From Lamellibrachia columna (taxonomy: Eukaryota; Annelida; Polychaeta; Sabellida; Siboglinidae), in contig OY759262.1 of the NCBI GenBank assembly GCA_963662155.1, positions 18,275,118-18,339,117 on the forward strand: DNA of 64,000 nt, read 5' to 3'. Shown in pieces: positions 1 to 11,212 of the stretch. Numbering within the stretch: position 1 is the stretch's first letter; each line of letters opens with the position of its first letter. A program made the position numbers and the translations under genes. The notes beneath the pieces are model-generated. The model had not been told where the DNA came from. It worked only from the letters and a program-made list of their open reading frames with translations, and made no database searches.

Positions 1-665
1 CGCTGTTGTTTCAAGTTCGTCTTTCTCGTCGTAGTTGGTGAAAGTTCATAAACATCCGTTCTTCAAGTACGTGTGTAAGTAATAATTGATCTATCTAACT
101 ATATTATCGTGTAGCAGTGTATGTTTGAAGTTCTGAAGGGTGTTTTGCTCATTTTGGCGGGAGATAAAACATGTAAACAAACTTGCAAAGTGACGGCGCG
201 ACTGACCTGTCAAACGATGTCCCAGCAGACAAGACGAAGAAAGGCATCCATTACTCACATTAAGCTCAAAGCTGACAGTCTTACACTTGGAATGTTAATA
301 TGATTTAAACTGTGCTTTCTGATTGTTTTTCATTATAAGTACTATCATAACTGTGGATACGACTTATGTATAGTGACTATATAATGACTAGTATTATAAT
401 TAGTAGTAATGTAAATATTTGTTTATGCCAAATTTATCTATTTTTGATATGATGATGGCCTAGATGATGGGTGAAGGTGTATGAAACTCTAAAAATGATG
501 TACAACTGATAGTTGGTATGCAATATTGTGTCAGAATAGTTATTTACTCAACGATCCACACATATTAATATGATATACTTGTAATGACGTACATATTTAT
601 AGTAGTTGTTTCTTATTTTAACTACTAATACACCCAGATAATGCAATAAGTATGACAATAAAAGC
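1..665. other. AT-rich DNA without a recognised feature
   Basis: I see no convincing gene, RNA or repeat here. The short open frame at 121-303 shows no motif, no codon pattern and no splice context that would support a gene. Confidence 0.5.
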
Positions 666-669
666 TTAC

Positions 670-2322
670 ATTTCATCCTACATGATACAGCTGTGAAAAG
701 GCTTCTGTCAAAATCTGCATAATAGTTCGCAGTTAAAACCTTGTAAACAATATTTTCATATACATAATAATGCTAATGATCTATACATGTCAATCATGCT
801 TAGAAATAGACACCAAGTTTTAAAATGTCTCTGTAGGGTATATAGTTTTTTTTTCTTTTTACCAACTGCCCCTGTATAAATGTGCAACATAAGTGAAAAA
901 TAGCACTGTTTACAGTTTTCTTGCAACCAAAATAATGGATGCACTGGTGTGAATGACTCCCACACATTTAGTACTTCCACAATATGTAAAAAAAATGACA
1001 TTAACATTAATATCAGTAATTTTTTTAAACCCAGGTATACTTTTTTAATCAAAATAGAAAAAACGTGTTTTGGAAATGTTGACGGGGGTGTCTTTAAAGT
1101 GCTCTAACATGAAAACTAATTAACCTACAGCCACACAACTGATTCCATGATGTATCATAATAATATATCTTTCCAATGATCATCATCCTACATGTTACAC
1201 ATGTCAAATATTTATCTTGCATCAGCATGTGTTCAGCTGCGAACAGGTTTCTGTAAAAATCTGCATAATAGTTTGCAGTTAAAAAATCTTGTAAACAATA
1301 TTTTGTATATACATAACAATGCTAATAACCTATACATGTCAAACATGCTTAGAAGTAGACACTGAGTTAAAACAAATGTCTCTGTATGGTATATACTGTG
1401 TTTTAAAATGTCTCTGTAGGGTATATAGTTTTTTTTACTTTTTACCAACTGCCCCTGTATAAATGTGCAACATAAGTGAAAAATAGCACTGTTTACAGCT
1501 CTCTTACAGCCAAAATAATGGATGCACTGGTATAAATGACCCACACACAGGTTGAGAACATTTAGTACCTCCACAATATGTCAAAAAAATTACATTAACA
1601 GTAATATTAGTATTTTATTTAGGCAAGATACACTTTTTTTATCAAAATAGATGTTTTGAAAACGTTGATGGGGGTGTCTTTAAAGTGCTCTAACATGAAA
1701 ACTAATTAACATACAGCCATACAACTGATATCATGATGTATCTTAATAATAGGCCTTTCCAACATGACACACATGTAAAATATTCATCTTGCATCAGCAT
1801 GTCTTCAGCTGTGAAAAGGCTGCTGTAAAAGTGTACATAATAGTTTCCAGTTAAAAATTCTTGTAAAAAATATTTTTCATATAAATAACAATGCTAATGA
1901 CCTATACATGTCAAACATGCTTAGAAGTAGACACTGAGTTTTTAAAATGTCTCTGCAGGGTATATACTGTGTTTTCTTTTACGTTTTACCAACTGCCCCT
2001 GTAAAAATTTGCAAAATAAGTGAAAAATAGCACTGTTTACACCTCTCTTGCAACAAAAATAATGGATACACTGGTATGAATGACCCCCACACAGGTTGAG
2101 AACATCGAGTACTTCTACAATATATCAAAACAATTACATTAATATTAATATTAGTAGATTGTTTAGGCCAGGTACACTTTTTTGATCAAAATAGAAAAAA
2201 CGTGTTTTGAAAACGTTGACGGGGGGTGTCTTTAAAGTGCTCTAACATGAAAACTAATTAACATACAGGCATACAACTGATATCATGATGTATCTTAATA
2301 ACAGACCTTTCCAATGATGTAT
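670..2322. repeat. Tandem repeat, ~560-bp unit, three diverged copies
   Basis: The same succession of segments appears three times in direct orientation. The anchor cataatagtt falls near 718, 1264 and 1838, and the anchor gtgctctaacatgaaaac near 1097, 1684 and 2235, so the spacing is about 550-590 bp. Copies differ by point changes and small indels, including a duplicated ~30-bp piece in the second copy. Minus-strand frames at 756-1052 and 1233-1574 are the same repeat read twice and look non-coding. It resembles a short satellite or a tandemly duplicated transposon fragment; the family was not recognised. Confidence 0.8.
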
Positions 2323-2374
2323 ACTACTTTGTAATAAATTAATTATCTCAAAATGGTCCAGCATAGCTACTGGT

Positions 2375-3200
2375 AGAACCGGTAATCGTTTAATTAACTG
2401 GCCTAAATTATTAGAGGTTTATGCCGACGGTTTTTACAGCATTTTTGTACCTGAATGCGTTCCTTACATCATTCCGCATATGTTCCACTAAAAAAATTTC
2501 ATATATTTAAAAATATTGTGTTTTAGGCCACTTTTAATCAGTTTTACACATCAAAACAGCGGAACCAATTGCATGATAAACAAGGCGCGTGTGCGATTTG
2601 CGCATTAGTCACGCCTCGGTGCCATCAGAACCGCAAAGGCGATCTTTGTGTGTATCGCGCGTACTATTGCATAAAAAAAGAGAAAGTAAGCTCAAAAAAT
2701 GTTTCAAACGAAAGAATTCTACGCCAAAAAAAAATCTCCCCAGTTTTTATATTAAACGCAACATTTATAGAGCACATACAGTCACTTGTAACATAATGTT
2801 TCATATTTTATTTAATTAAATATTTGATGTTGCTAATATTGTTTTTTTATAAATTATTTGGTTGATATTAGATGTTATGCGCATGCGCAACTACAAGGGG
2901 ACATCTCATTGCATTTCATTGTTAATATAATACAATTTTATTTCATTTAATTCATATTATCTGTCGTTTGGTGAACAAAGACTATTGTTTTTGTAATTAA
3001 AAATTATACTGTTGATATTGCATATCATGTACATGTGCAACTTTAAAGGGACAACTCATTGCATGTCATTGTTAACATAACTAAATTGAAAAGAATGCAT
3101 GGGTTAATTATCTGTCATTTGGTGAACAAAGGTTATTGTTTTTGTAATAAAAAAATATACTGATGATATTGTATGTCATGCGCAACTTTAAGGAGGGAGT
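2375..3200 (+). repeat. Left arm of a ~0.9-kb long inverted repeat
   Basis: This segment is the reverse complement, at roughly 85% by eye, of 4530-5480. Examples are gattt-gcgcattagtcacgcctcgg at 2594-2618 against ccgaggcgtgactaatgcgc near 5230, and cgcaacatttatagagcac at 2757-2775 against gtgctctataaatgttgcg near 5051. The inner part of the arm holds about two ~130-bp direct subrepeats containing gaacaaag and cgcaacttt. The paired arms suggest a foldback-type or long-TIR DNA transposon; no transposase was recognised. Confidence 0.8.
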
Positions 3201-4529
3201 GAAGGAGTACTTTAATTTAATTAAGTCAATTTATATAAATTTAAGTCAATTTATTTAAATTTACAATTTAATATAATTTCTACATTAACATGTTCATTTA
3301 AATAATTTACATATAATAATTAAACTATATGCATATTCATATTTTTGGGGTACACCAAATACATATTTAGTTTTTTCAATAATTCTAAACTGGTGAGTAA
3401 CCAAACCACATATATATTGCTTTTCACGTATATGCTGTGCTATGTGCAGTTGTAGTATCACCGATTTGTCTGAATACACATTTCTTGATCGAATGACTGA
3501 TAACACATTCACAGCTCACATCCAGCGGATACATAATCCTGTGCATTCAATGTGTATTCGATGGTTATGCGCTCGTCACGGCAGTTCGTGCAAATGCTGC
3601 ACAATTTCTTTTGTGCAACTGCCTCGGACCGAGGCCCTCGGTGCGCGGAAGAAAGCCACACGATGTAAATACTTACTAAATAGTGTTATTATTTAGGCTT
3701 GGGCAAGGATTTCCTGCAACAATTTACCTTATTCCTTTCATCCTGTCTCCCTATGTCCCGTCTCCTTCCGTCCCATCTCCCTACTACCTGTCACCTTACC
3801 TCCTCTAAACCTCCTCCCAGGCTGAGGTGAGTTCACCCTAGCATCTCTCTCGTCGTCTTCCCCCACTTTATCCACTGTCCCCTCACCAGAACCACTGGCA
3901 CAAACCACCTGCTCCCTTCCCACCACTGCCACAACGAGCAGCCTCATCTGTTCTAACTCCAATTCAAGTTCCTTCATCCATGTACATCCCCTACACTCAA
4001 AACTAAAACTATCCGTCTGAACCTCAGCCAAGGACTTCTCACACCCGGACTTGACGAAGTCCACCCAGTTGCTACAACTACTGCACATTAAATGCCTTGT
4101 GGCCTTTAGTTCTTTACATATAACTGGCCATTGATGGTAATGATAACGAAACTGACAATGATGGCTTGTAATGATAATGAAAAGCTATGTAGTCCCATAA
4201 TGATAATAATACATTTCTGTTTTTAAGTAATTATTTTGGCAAGGATATTGAATACTCTGTGACGACTCCATCCCTTTAAGAAAGCTAAATAACTGTAAAC
4301 TTTTGTGTTTTATTTATTACACATTAAAATCACACTAGCAGTTACAATAGTGTAGCACCTGGATTAATTAATTACTAATATGTTAATATTATATATTTTG
4401 TTGAATGTGTGTATGCGCAATGACAGGATGCTTTTAATTCACATGTATTATGAGAAACTAATTAATGTTATTTAATATGAACAATTACAAACGTAGAATA
4501 CCTCCCTCCCTCCCTCTCCCCCTCCCTCC
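3201..4529. other. Spacer between the long inverted arms
   Basis: About 1.3 kb separate the two arms. It contains the minus-strand LINE-like ORF1 fragment at 3738-4088 and ends in a CCCT-rich simple repeat near 4501-4535. No transposase-like frame is visible, so if this is one element it is non-autonomous or has captured other DNA. Confidence 0.5.
3738..4088 (-). pseudogene. LINE-like ORF1 fragment with paired CxxC motifs and coiled coil
   Basis: The minus-strand frame of 116 codons starts MCSSCSNWV and continues to FECRGCTWMKELELELEQM. Two CxxC pairs about 30 residues apart followed at once by a leucine/glutamate heptad-like stretch resemble the zinc-knuckle plus coiled-coil N-terminus of ORF1-type proteins encoded by some non-LTR retrotransposons. 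The remainder is charged and glycine-rich, with no RNA-binding domain recognised. It ends in low-complexity RETG repeats from simple sequence. No reverse transcriptase follows downstream on the minus strand within the inverted-repeat unit. It may be a remnant or a chance frame of composition-biased DNA; the family assignment is from memory of the motif layout only. Confidence 0.35.
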
Positions 4530-4535
4530 CTCCCC
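4501..4535. repeat. CCCT-rich simple repeat
   Basis: Runs of ccctccctccct flank the start of the right inverted arm. Confidence 0.9.
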
Positions 4536-5480
4536 ATCAGAAGGAAACCAGACATGCAATATCAGCATAATTTAAAAACAACCTTTGTTCTCCAAACTAC
4601 AGATCATTTAACCCTACATTCTTTTAAATTTAATTATATTAACAATACCCCTCCCCATCAGAAAGAAACCAGACATGGAATATCAGCATAATTAAAAAAA
4701 AAAAATTTTGTTCACCAAACGACAGATAATTTAATCAATACATTCTTTTAAATGTAATTATATTAACAGTGACACGCAGTGAATTTTCCCTTTAAAGATG
4801 CACATGACATGCAATATCATCAGTATAATTTTTAATTAAAAAACAATAATCTTAATTCACCAAATGACAGATAATTTAACCCATGCATTCTTTTAAATTT
4901 AATTATATTAACAATGACATGCAATGAGATGTCCCCTTGTGGTTGCGCATGCGTATAACATCTAATATCGACCACATAATTTTCATACAAATAATATTTG
5001 CAACATCAAATATTTCATTTAATGAAATATTACGTTAGAAGTGACTGTATGTGCTCTATAAATGTTGCGTTTAATATGAAAACTGGAGAATGTTTTAATT
5101 TTTTTTGTAGAATTTCTTCGTTTGAAACATTTTTGAAGCCAATTTTCTAAATATTTTCTTTTAATTTTTTTACGATGCGTAATTGTATGCCCAATACACA
5201 CAAACATTGCCTTCGTGGTTCTGATGTCACCGAGGCGTGACTAATGCGCAAATCACACGCATCATGTTTATTATGCGATCGGTTCCGTTGTTTTGAGGTG
5301 TAAAACTGATTAAAAGTGGCCTAAAAAACAATATTTTTAAAGAATACATGAACTTTTTTACTGGAACATATGGGGAATGATGTAAAGAACGCATTCAGGT
5401 ACAAAAATGCTGGAAAAACCGACGGCATAAAGTCCTAATAATTTAGGCCAGTTAAGTAAACGATTATCGTAGAACCTGTT
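4530..5480 (-). repeat. Right arm of the ~0.9-kb long inverted repeat
   Basis: Reverse complement of 2375-3200. It carries about three copies of the inner ~130-bp subrepeat (catgcaatatcagcataatt, then ccaaacgacagat), one more than the left arm, so the arms have diverged by repeat number as well as by point changes. The outer end is near gtagaacctgttgatag at 5469-5485. Confidence 0.8.
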
Positions 5481-6019
5481 GATAGTGTAACAAGACTTAG
5501 ATGATTTCAATAGGCGGAAGGATTTTTTTGCAATTTTTTCACCACAAGGCTCGTGTGCATAGTAATTCATGCAGAAATTGGTAAACATTGACGGACATGA
5601 CACGCTCAGCCATTTTAAAAGAGTTAGAAATTTCTAATTTTGACTAAACTCGATTACCATGTCAATGAAATGATGATAACGGCAGGTAGGAAATTTCAGA
5701 ATTTTTGATGGTAAAGTTTTCTTATAATCAGGCAGAACGATAACATGGCCACCAATGGCATGGAAAATGTAACTATCCTGAACCCTTTAGCGCGAGCGGT
5801 AAACCGCTACGTGGATAATTGATTAGCGCTAGTAATATGGAGTGAGAGCGATTGCTCTCCTAAAAATGATACCCTGCATAATTTGCCACGATTATTGGAG
5901 AATATAGGCTGGCACAAATGTTTAAATTTAATAATAGAATAGTGCCATATAGGGTGGCATTTTTCATCAAATAAGTACGTGCATAGGGACGCTTATTCAG
6001 CACTCAAGAGTTTGATATT

Positions 6020-6259
6020 TTATTCGTTCGTATGGTATGTGGTGTCATTAATTTGGACACATGTAGTATGGTACCAACAGTCACATTCGTCACACTGTAT
6101 GGCATGGTGGTGATCATGTACCTCATGGCTGCTGGTGCCACATGGATATTTTGGAGAGGGATCTGAGGTGGGACCAGGATTTGGATGAAGGTCCCCTGCT
6201 TGTATTATAAGTCCACACAGATATAATAGAGATAGGGTATGGGGCTTAGTTGGCAGCAT
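6020..6259 (-). pseudogene. LINE (CR1-like) N-terminal fragment: 2A-like motif plus PHD-like finger
   Basis: The 79-codon minus-strand frame starts at an ATG and reads a hydrophobic stretch (LSLLYLCGLIIQAG), then DLHPNPGP (residues 23-30, bases 6170-6193), then a Cys/His-rich segment with CDECDCWYHTTC. The core NPGP preceded by an acidic residue is the 2A-like ribosome-skipping signature known from the start of several non-LTR retrotransposon ORFs of invertebrates, which are typically followed by a PHD finger. Here the first CxxC of the finger reads CGTS, so one zinc ligand is lost, and the frame stops soon after the finger. No endonuclease or reverse transcriptase follows on the minus strand, so this is a 5' remnant. 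Confidence 0.65.
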
Positions 6260-6470
6260 CTTGTTTTTTTTTTTGGTGAAAATATGGGGAATTGTGGCAG
6301 GTTTCTTGTCAGCATGGCTGAGAATGTTGTTGTGGAATCCTCATTGTTGGTGGAAATTTGACAGAGGTACTTATGCATGTTTGCTGCCAGGAAGCATAGT
6401 GTTATGAGAATGAACTTTATGTTGACGTTAGGCGAGAGGGGTGTTAAATAAACACAGGGTTATTCCTAAG

Positions 6471-6498
6471 AGCCGGGACCCGGGTAATTTACCCGGCT
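6471..6498. other. Short palindrome in GC-rich sequence
   Basis: The arms AGCCGGG and CCCGGCT enclose a further self-complementary CCGGGTAA / TTACCCGG core. It may be the border of an uncharacterised transposon; no target duplication was found. Confidence 0.4.
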
Positions 6499-6639
6499 AT
6501 CGTAGAGGAAGGACGATTTTTATTATCCGTCGCATCGGCTAATGACCGACCTGCTTTTGCGTAAATCATTGTAGCGTCGACGTTCTAAAAGCATGCAGGT
6601 CAGCGATCGTTGAATATCATGACGTGGCAGCAAAACAGC

Positions 6640-6745
6640 GCCGGTCAACGAATGTCATTTTGCGTTAATAAACAGCAGTTTTTAAATCATTCGCACAGAC
6701 ATTTTACGCGTCACCAAAGCATATTTAATCCCCACTGTACACAGG
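6640..6745 (+). repeat. Dispersed repeat, copy 1 (partner at 55320-55410, inverted)
   Basis: The segment with cgaatgtcattttgcgttaa and aatcattcgcacagacattt matches, in reverse complement, tgcgaatgatttaaaatt and ttaacgcaaaatgacattcg at 55351-55408. About 90 bp align with roughly 85-90% identity by eye. Family unknown. Confidence 0.7.
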
Positions 6746-7239
6746 TGGGGCCGGGAGGTTTATTCCCCCACTTTTGTGTATATCATTGCAAATACTCTAC
6801 CTAGCACTATATACATATCACTATGTATGCTTATCTGCAAATAGGTATCTTTTCCCTCTTTGTATGCTGTCGCTTTGTTTAAGAGCAGGAAGGGTTTTTG
6901 GTAAAGACTGTCTTCGGCAGTTGCTAGCTACAGTAGAAAATATCACTAATGTTAAATCTTATCTGGTATTGTTTACTAATTGGTCATGCACACCAGCTTA
7001 ATCAGTAATATACCAGGCTGTGCACAATTTGTGGCAGATTTTGTCACTATTATTGTGTGCACAGCTGCAATCCTTGTTGGGTATGAATAAAATTGGATTG
7101 CCCGTTACCAACCTACCAAGTAGTTGGTGTATTTATACAAACAGAGAAAGGTCTGCATGAGCGTGTCCCCATTTCATTGTAAACACAAATACACCGTGAG
7201 TCGACGGGGTATTGAGCCGCGAAAAACACACAAAATGTC

Positions 7240-7860
7240 TACACTGCCATGAAATGGCAACAAGGATCAAGTGACGATGAGGTGTTTTGGGGATATCAGA
7301 CAAAACATACTATTGCTTTGCTCTCTTTTGCATATTATGGCACAGTAATTATCCACAATTCTACGGACTATTTGACTGTGTATTTTATAAAAATTACTTG
7401 CATGCTGGTTACTGCACCATTCGCTATAGCCTAGGCCCTAGGTTATAGACTAGTACATAACAATATTAATATAATTTGTGTCGTTCGATAATCGTAATAT
7501 TTTCATTAAAAACAACTTTTCTAACAATTTGTTTGCACTGCAACAATGAAATAATTGTTAGTGATTTAAAATATGGATGTCTTATGCAAAAGTTTCTTCA
7601 GATTTTTGTGAAAATGGCTTATTATATTACGTATAGTGACTGGCTCGGCGCAACAATTCTTGCCTATGTTACTACACAGTTTATGACGTTGATTATTTGG
7701 TGACTTAGTGTCACTTGTTTCCTTTTGGAAAAAATGTGTGACAAAGAAGCAAGTGCTAACAAATCAACGTTGAATAATCCCCCTTAACAAACACCAAAGC
7801 AGAACAATTATGTGACAAATTGTGGCAAATGATGTACATTTTAACAGTTATGTAATACAA
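7240..7860 (+). repeat. Dispersed repeat, copy 1 (partner at 27400-27770, inverted)
   Basis: Blocks here recur in reverse complement at 27400-27770. Examples are cagacaaaacatac, tttgctctctt-tgcatatta, gcacagtaatt and tatttggtgacttagtgtcacttg, each with a counterpart such as caagtgacacaaagtcacca near 27551. The order of blocks is kept, so this is one repeat family of about 500 bp present twice in opposite orientation. The short open frames inside (7249-7434 and 7476-7703) show no protein motif. Confidence 0.75.
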
Positions 7861-9185
7861 GTTTTTTTTCAATTTGGAAATGAACAAAGTTTGGACGCAT
7901 GACCATTTCCAATGTTCATGTCAACAAGGTATTATTAGTAACCTTTGCTATTTGTTGCTGTGCGATAATTTGTAATATTTTCATTAATTTGTTACACACT
8001 AATAAACAGTCATGAACATGGGCATTATTGGCCTATTTGGGAGAAAAAGGTGATTAGGCAAAACAGCAATTTTTTATTGCTACATAAACTCCTGATGTTT
8101 TAAGGTACAATTACATATATAAGTTCCTGGTGTGTCCACAGTGGTCTTTGATACGTAGTGACTCGGCCACAGGCTGAACATAATAAGTGATCCCTGCTTT
8201 GGGGTTCATGGTCCCTGCTATAACCACACTTAACAAAAACCCTGTAATGTGCTTTAGAATTTTCTTGCGAAAGTATGTATTTGCAGATGTTTGCTATAAC
8301 TTGCGTTTAGAGGGCTAAAGTCACATTAGATAAATATTATTTAGAGCACTAAAGTCACATTAGATAAATATTACATGTATGTACTAAACTGTTTAAAAGT
8401 GCATGTGCAGGGTTTGGGCTAGTGCAAACAAAGACAGATAGTCAGTAGGAAATCTAGGTGTGTGTTATGTATGTGGTCCTGGGCCAACTCAGGAACTCCG
8501 AGTATACGAAAAAACGGGTGGAAATGAAGCACCCGCAGAAGGGCCTGTTTGTTAGTACAAGATGTGATAAACACGGTAGGATTTGATTGAAATTCTAAGC
8601 TAAGAGTATATTTAAATGTATTTAGTTTATATTTATAACTAATACACAGTATATTTAAATTTGAATACATGCACTATTTTTAGTTGTGTTGGGGATGATT
8701 TGGGTTTCACGTGTTTTAACAACTGTTGTTTACATCCGTCATCTTGATTTATGTTCGTTGTTAAGCAAGGTAAACGCAGCTGATTAAGTAAATTTGGTTT
8801 AGGATTGTGTGATCTCTAACGTTATAACACGATTATATTCTGATTTTGATACTATTGCATATCTGTAAGTTTAGGGTGTAAAGAGCCTTCTATCTCTGCA
8901 CATTGGACTATCCCGATCCCATTTAATTGTATGACTTTGTTTGTTATATATGCTTATTTCATTTGTAATTTGCATAGTTGGCTAATTCCTTGTTAAATTG
9001 TTACTTTGGATTCTGCCAGATACATTTTGTGAAGTGTAACACAAGTGAATAATGGATAAACACGAAGCAAGATCGCATTGTCAGAAATCAGGAAGGAGTT
9101 TTATTCATTAATAAGCATGCTAATCTAATTCATACAATCATTATAAAAAAATATTTATTTATTAAGCTGTCAAATCCTGTATCCA
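7861..9185. other. AT-rich DNA without a recognised feature
   Basis: Nothing beyond short diverged direct repeats was seen, for example actaaagtcacattagataaa (agggct or agcact context) duplicated near 8316 and 8345. Confidence 0.4.
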
Positions 9186-9189
9186 TATA

Positions 9190-9248
9190 TGTGTGCATGC
9201 ATGTGTGTGTGTGCCTGTGTGTGTGCGCATGCCTGTGTGTGTGTGTGT
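9190..9248. repeat. (TG)n microsatellite
   Basis: Interrupted TG dinucleotide run. Confidence 0.9.
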
Positions 9249-9304
9249 TGAAAATAACTTGCATTTATGTAAAATATTTACGAAAATTTAGAGCAAACAT
9301 TAAG

Positions 9305-9417
9305 GTACACTGTCAGGTGTGGAGATGACATTCTACCACACAATGATCCCCATCAACACCTGGCATCAGCCCCTGAATGGACAATCATCGGCGTCGCATT
9401 CCCACTCGGACTGCCGG
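9305..9417 (+). other. Candidate exon, extracellular-type gene (locus A)
   Basis: An AG at 9303-9304 and a strong donor (G|GTAAGT) after 9417 bound a frame without stops. It reads YTVRCGDDILPH near the start and PEWTIIGVAFPLGLPG at the end. Its position just upstream of the fibronectin-III-like exons of locus A, on the same strand, suggests that it belongs to that gene. I do not recognise a domain. The open length is only 37 codons, so chance cannot be excluded. Confidence 0.35.
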
Positions 9418-9718
9418 GTAAGTAACCCAGGTAAATAACTGTTTCTACGCTAACAGTTCTTTCTAACCTTTAAAACTGTCATGGCAAACAGGAAAATTTG
9501 AACATTGTATTGTTCCATTATCATTCCAGTAGTGATGCTATTACATCTAGGTCTAGTTTGACTTACCGACTTGTGAACAAAACCAACATGACACTTGAGT
9601 ACATGTCCATCTGACAAATCTAAACCAAACAAGAACTTGTCAACGCCGGTTGTTTCGCAGCAGAGACAAGCAAATATGTATATTATCAAACAAAAACGAT
9701 AACGAAGAAGATGAAAGC

Positions 9719-9955
9719 AATATGGGCAAATGCTCTTGTCATTGTCTACTTGTTTCCTATGACACTGTCTCGGTTGGCATGTTGACCAGTGGTTTACCAG
9801 AGCTTTCACCACCTGCAGGTGGCAGAAATGTTGGTTGGTCAGTCTGAAGTAATTCTGACAAAGCCAGATCAGACAGAATGCGTTCTGCTTAAGTTGGTTG
9901 TGATTAGAGCGAGCACTGGTCGGTGTTCGTCACTAATATGGGCAAATGCTCTTGT
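9719..9955. repeat. ~195-bp segment flanked by a 21-bp direct repeat
   Basis: The 21 bases beginning aatatgggcaaatgctct are identical at 9719-9739 and 9935-9955. The right copy abuts the point where similarity to locus B begins (9951). The intervening segment contains a 14-bp perfect palindrome (CCACCTGCAGGTGG, 9809-9822). It could be a small insertion with a target duplication, or a by-product of the event that created the locus A/B duplication. Confidence 0.6.
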
Positions 9956-10056
9956 TTATGATGGTGACAACCTAAAAAAGGATATCTCCTTCCAGTCATC
10001 TTCCTCTCAATACTGTGCCAACTGGAACGGGTTTGGAGACCCAGAGAGTGGACTGA
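9951..10056 (+). pseudogene. Fibronectin-III-like exon, 5'-truncated (locus A copy)
   Basis: This is the 3' part of an exon that is complete in locus B (55720-55893). It reads VYDGDNLKKDISF and then ANWNGFGDPESGL, the A-B strand region of a fibronectin-III-like repeat with its tryptophan. The homology starts in the middle of the exon at 9951, so its first ~70 bases and acceptor are missing. At the exon end the donor is AT (ga|atatgt), whereas the locus B copy has a GT at the same place (ga|gtatgt). The reading frame itself is open here, including the GAG codon that is TAG in locus B. Truncation plus donor loss argue that this copy is not spliced in its ancestral way. Confidence 0.7.
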
Positions 10057-10546
10057 ATATGTTTACAGAGTGGGAAAATATTGTCAAATTATGGTGGCGT
10101 GTCCCCTTTTTGTTGCTCCCTGCAGCAATGGGCAGACTGCTGATCTTAGTCATTTGTGTAATACTTTTTAAAATCAGTGAATTTGAATATTAAACTAAAA
10201 TATGTTGGTTTATTCAAGCATAAACTGCACTGAAGCAGAAAGAAATTAGCTGTTAACACAATGTTTCAGTGTTTGCAAAATAGATAGATCAGTTGATAAT
10301 TTATTTCCAACAACAGTACACATTCATGATGACGAAAATAATTTTTTTGCAGCATTTGGAATTTAGGTATAAGTAATAGTTTATTGGAAAGAGTGTGAAC
10401 AGAAGTATAATACTTACCTATGGTTCAATCAAACTAGTATACTTATAGGTATGTCACTGAGTGACTATTGTGATATAGATATAATGGTGTTTTGTATTGT
10501 TAATCAGTTCAAAAGTTGCACTGCACTATGCGTGGTTTTCTTTCAG

Positions 10547-10738
10547 CCAAATATTTAATCACCCTGAGGACGTCTGCTGGCTCAGATGACATTGTACCTT
10601 ACACATGACTGTCATATGATGTGACAAGTCAGTGTATGGGCAGCCTACACTTGCAATACAAAGCTGTCTACTTTGTCAGTGTCACCGCAGTCTCTTGAGG
10701 ACTCGTTGAAAGGAACGTGACGGTGAACTCAGATGGAG
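10547..10738 (+). pseudogene. Fibronectin-III-like exon with two in-frame stops (locus A)
   Basis: The exon is bounded by a good acceptor (tttctttcag, ending at 10546) and a donor (gag|gtaggg). Its 192 bases fit phase 1 at both ends. In that frame it reads TSAGSDDIVPYT, a stop (TGA near 10606), then YKAVYFVSVTAV, a second stop (TGA), then GLVERNVTVNSDG. The order matches the middle and end of a fibronectin-III-like repeat, where a tyrosine sits in the F strand and the repeat ends before an SDG turn. The first TGA is shared with the locus B copy; the second is not. It joins in phase to the next exon at 10924. Confidence 0.75.
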
Positions 10739-10923
10739 GTAGGGTACAACTGTATGTATTTACAAGCACCAATGTGTCTATAAGCAATGGTTTATTAAAT
10801 AAGTACAGCCGGGGTCTAATGTGTTATTTATAGAATGTGTCACATTAAAATCTCTTTCACAGAAGTTATTCTCCTGTCTTCATCATTCTGACTGACATGG
10901 AAGTCACCCCACATTTGTTGCAC

Positions 10924-11097
10924 TGTCTGTTGACCAGACACCCCCAGTGAGGGGTGTTGTGAAAGACGACAAGGACCCCAATGAGGATGAGAGGTACTCC
11001 TCAGAGGCGTCCACTGTTGCCAGCACCTGGAAGCAATTTGCTGACCCAGAATCTGACATAAAAAGTTATCTTGTCAACATATACAGAAAACCTACAG
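10924..11097 (+). pseudogene. Fibronectin-III-like exon, open frame but lost acceptor (locus A)
   Basis: A 174-base open segment reads VDQTPPVRGVVKDD near its start and WKQFADPESDIKSY later, closing at YRKPTG with a donor (acag|gtaaat). The D-x-TPP start and the W-x-x-F-x-DPES block mark the first half of a fibronectin-III-like repeat. The upstream exon ends in phase 1, and this exon reads correctly from that phase. However, the bases before it are CAC, whereas the locus B copy has CAG (57538-57540), so the acceptor AG appears lost in locus A. A nearby cryptic acceptor could still be used, so the exon itself may be expressed. Confidence 0.7.
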
Positions 11098-11212
11098 GTA
11101 AATATATAATGTTATATTTCATGATTGCACACTAACTGTACTTACTCAGTACAAATGAGAAATCCGGCAGTGTCATTCAACAGTTGCTAGTATTTAAGTT
11201 GCAGATCAAATA

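Noticed and set aside
756..1574. Minus-strand frames 756-1052 and 1233-1574 sharing similar peptides
   Set aside because: The similarity comes from the ~560-bp tandem repeat; the third copy has no equivalent open frame.
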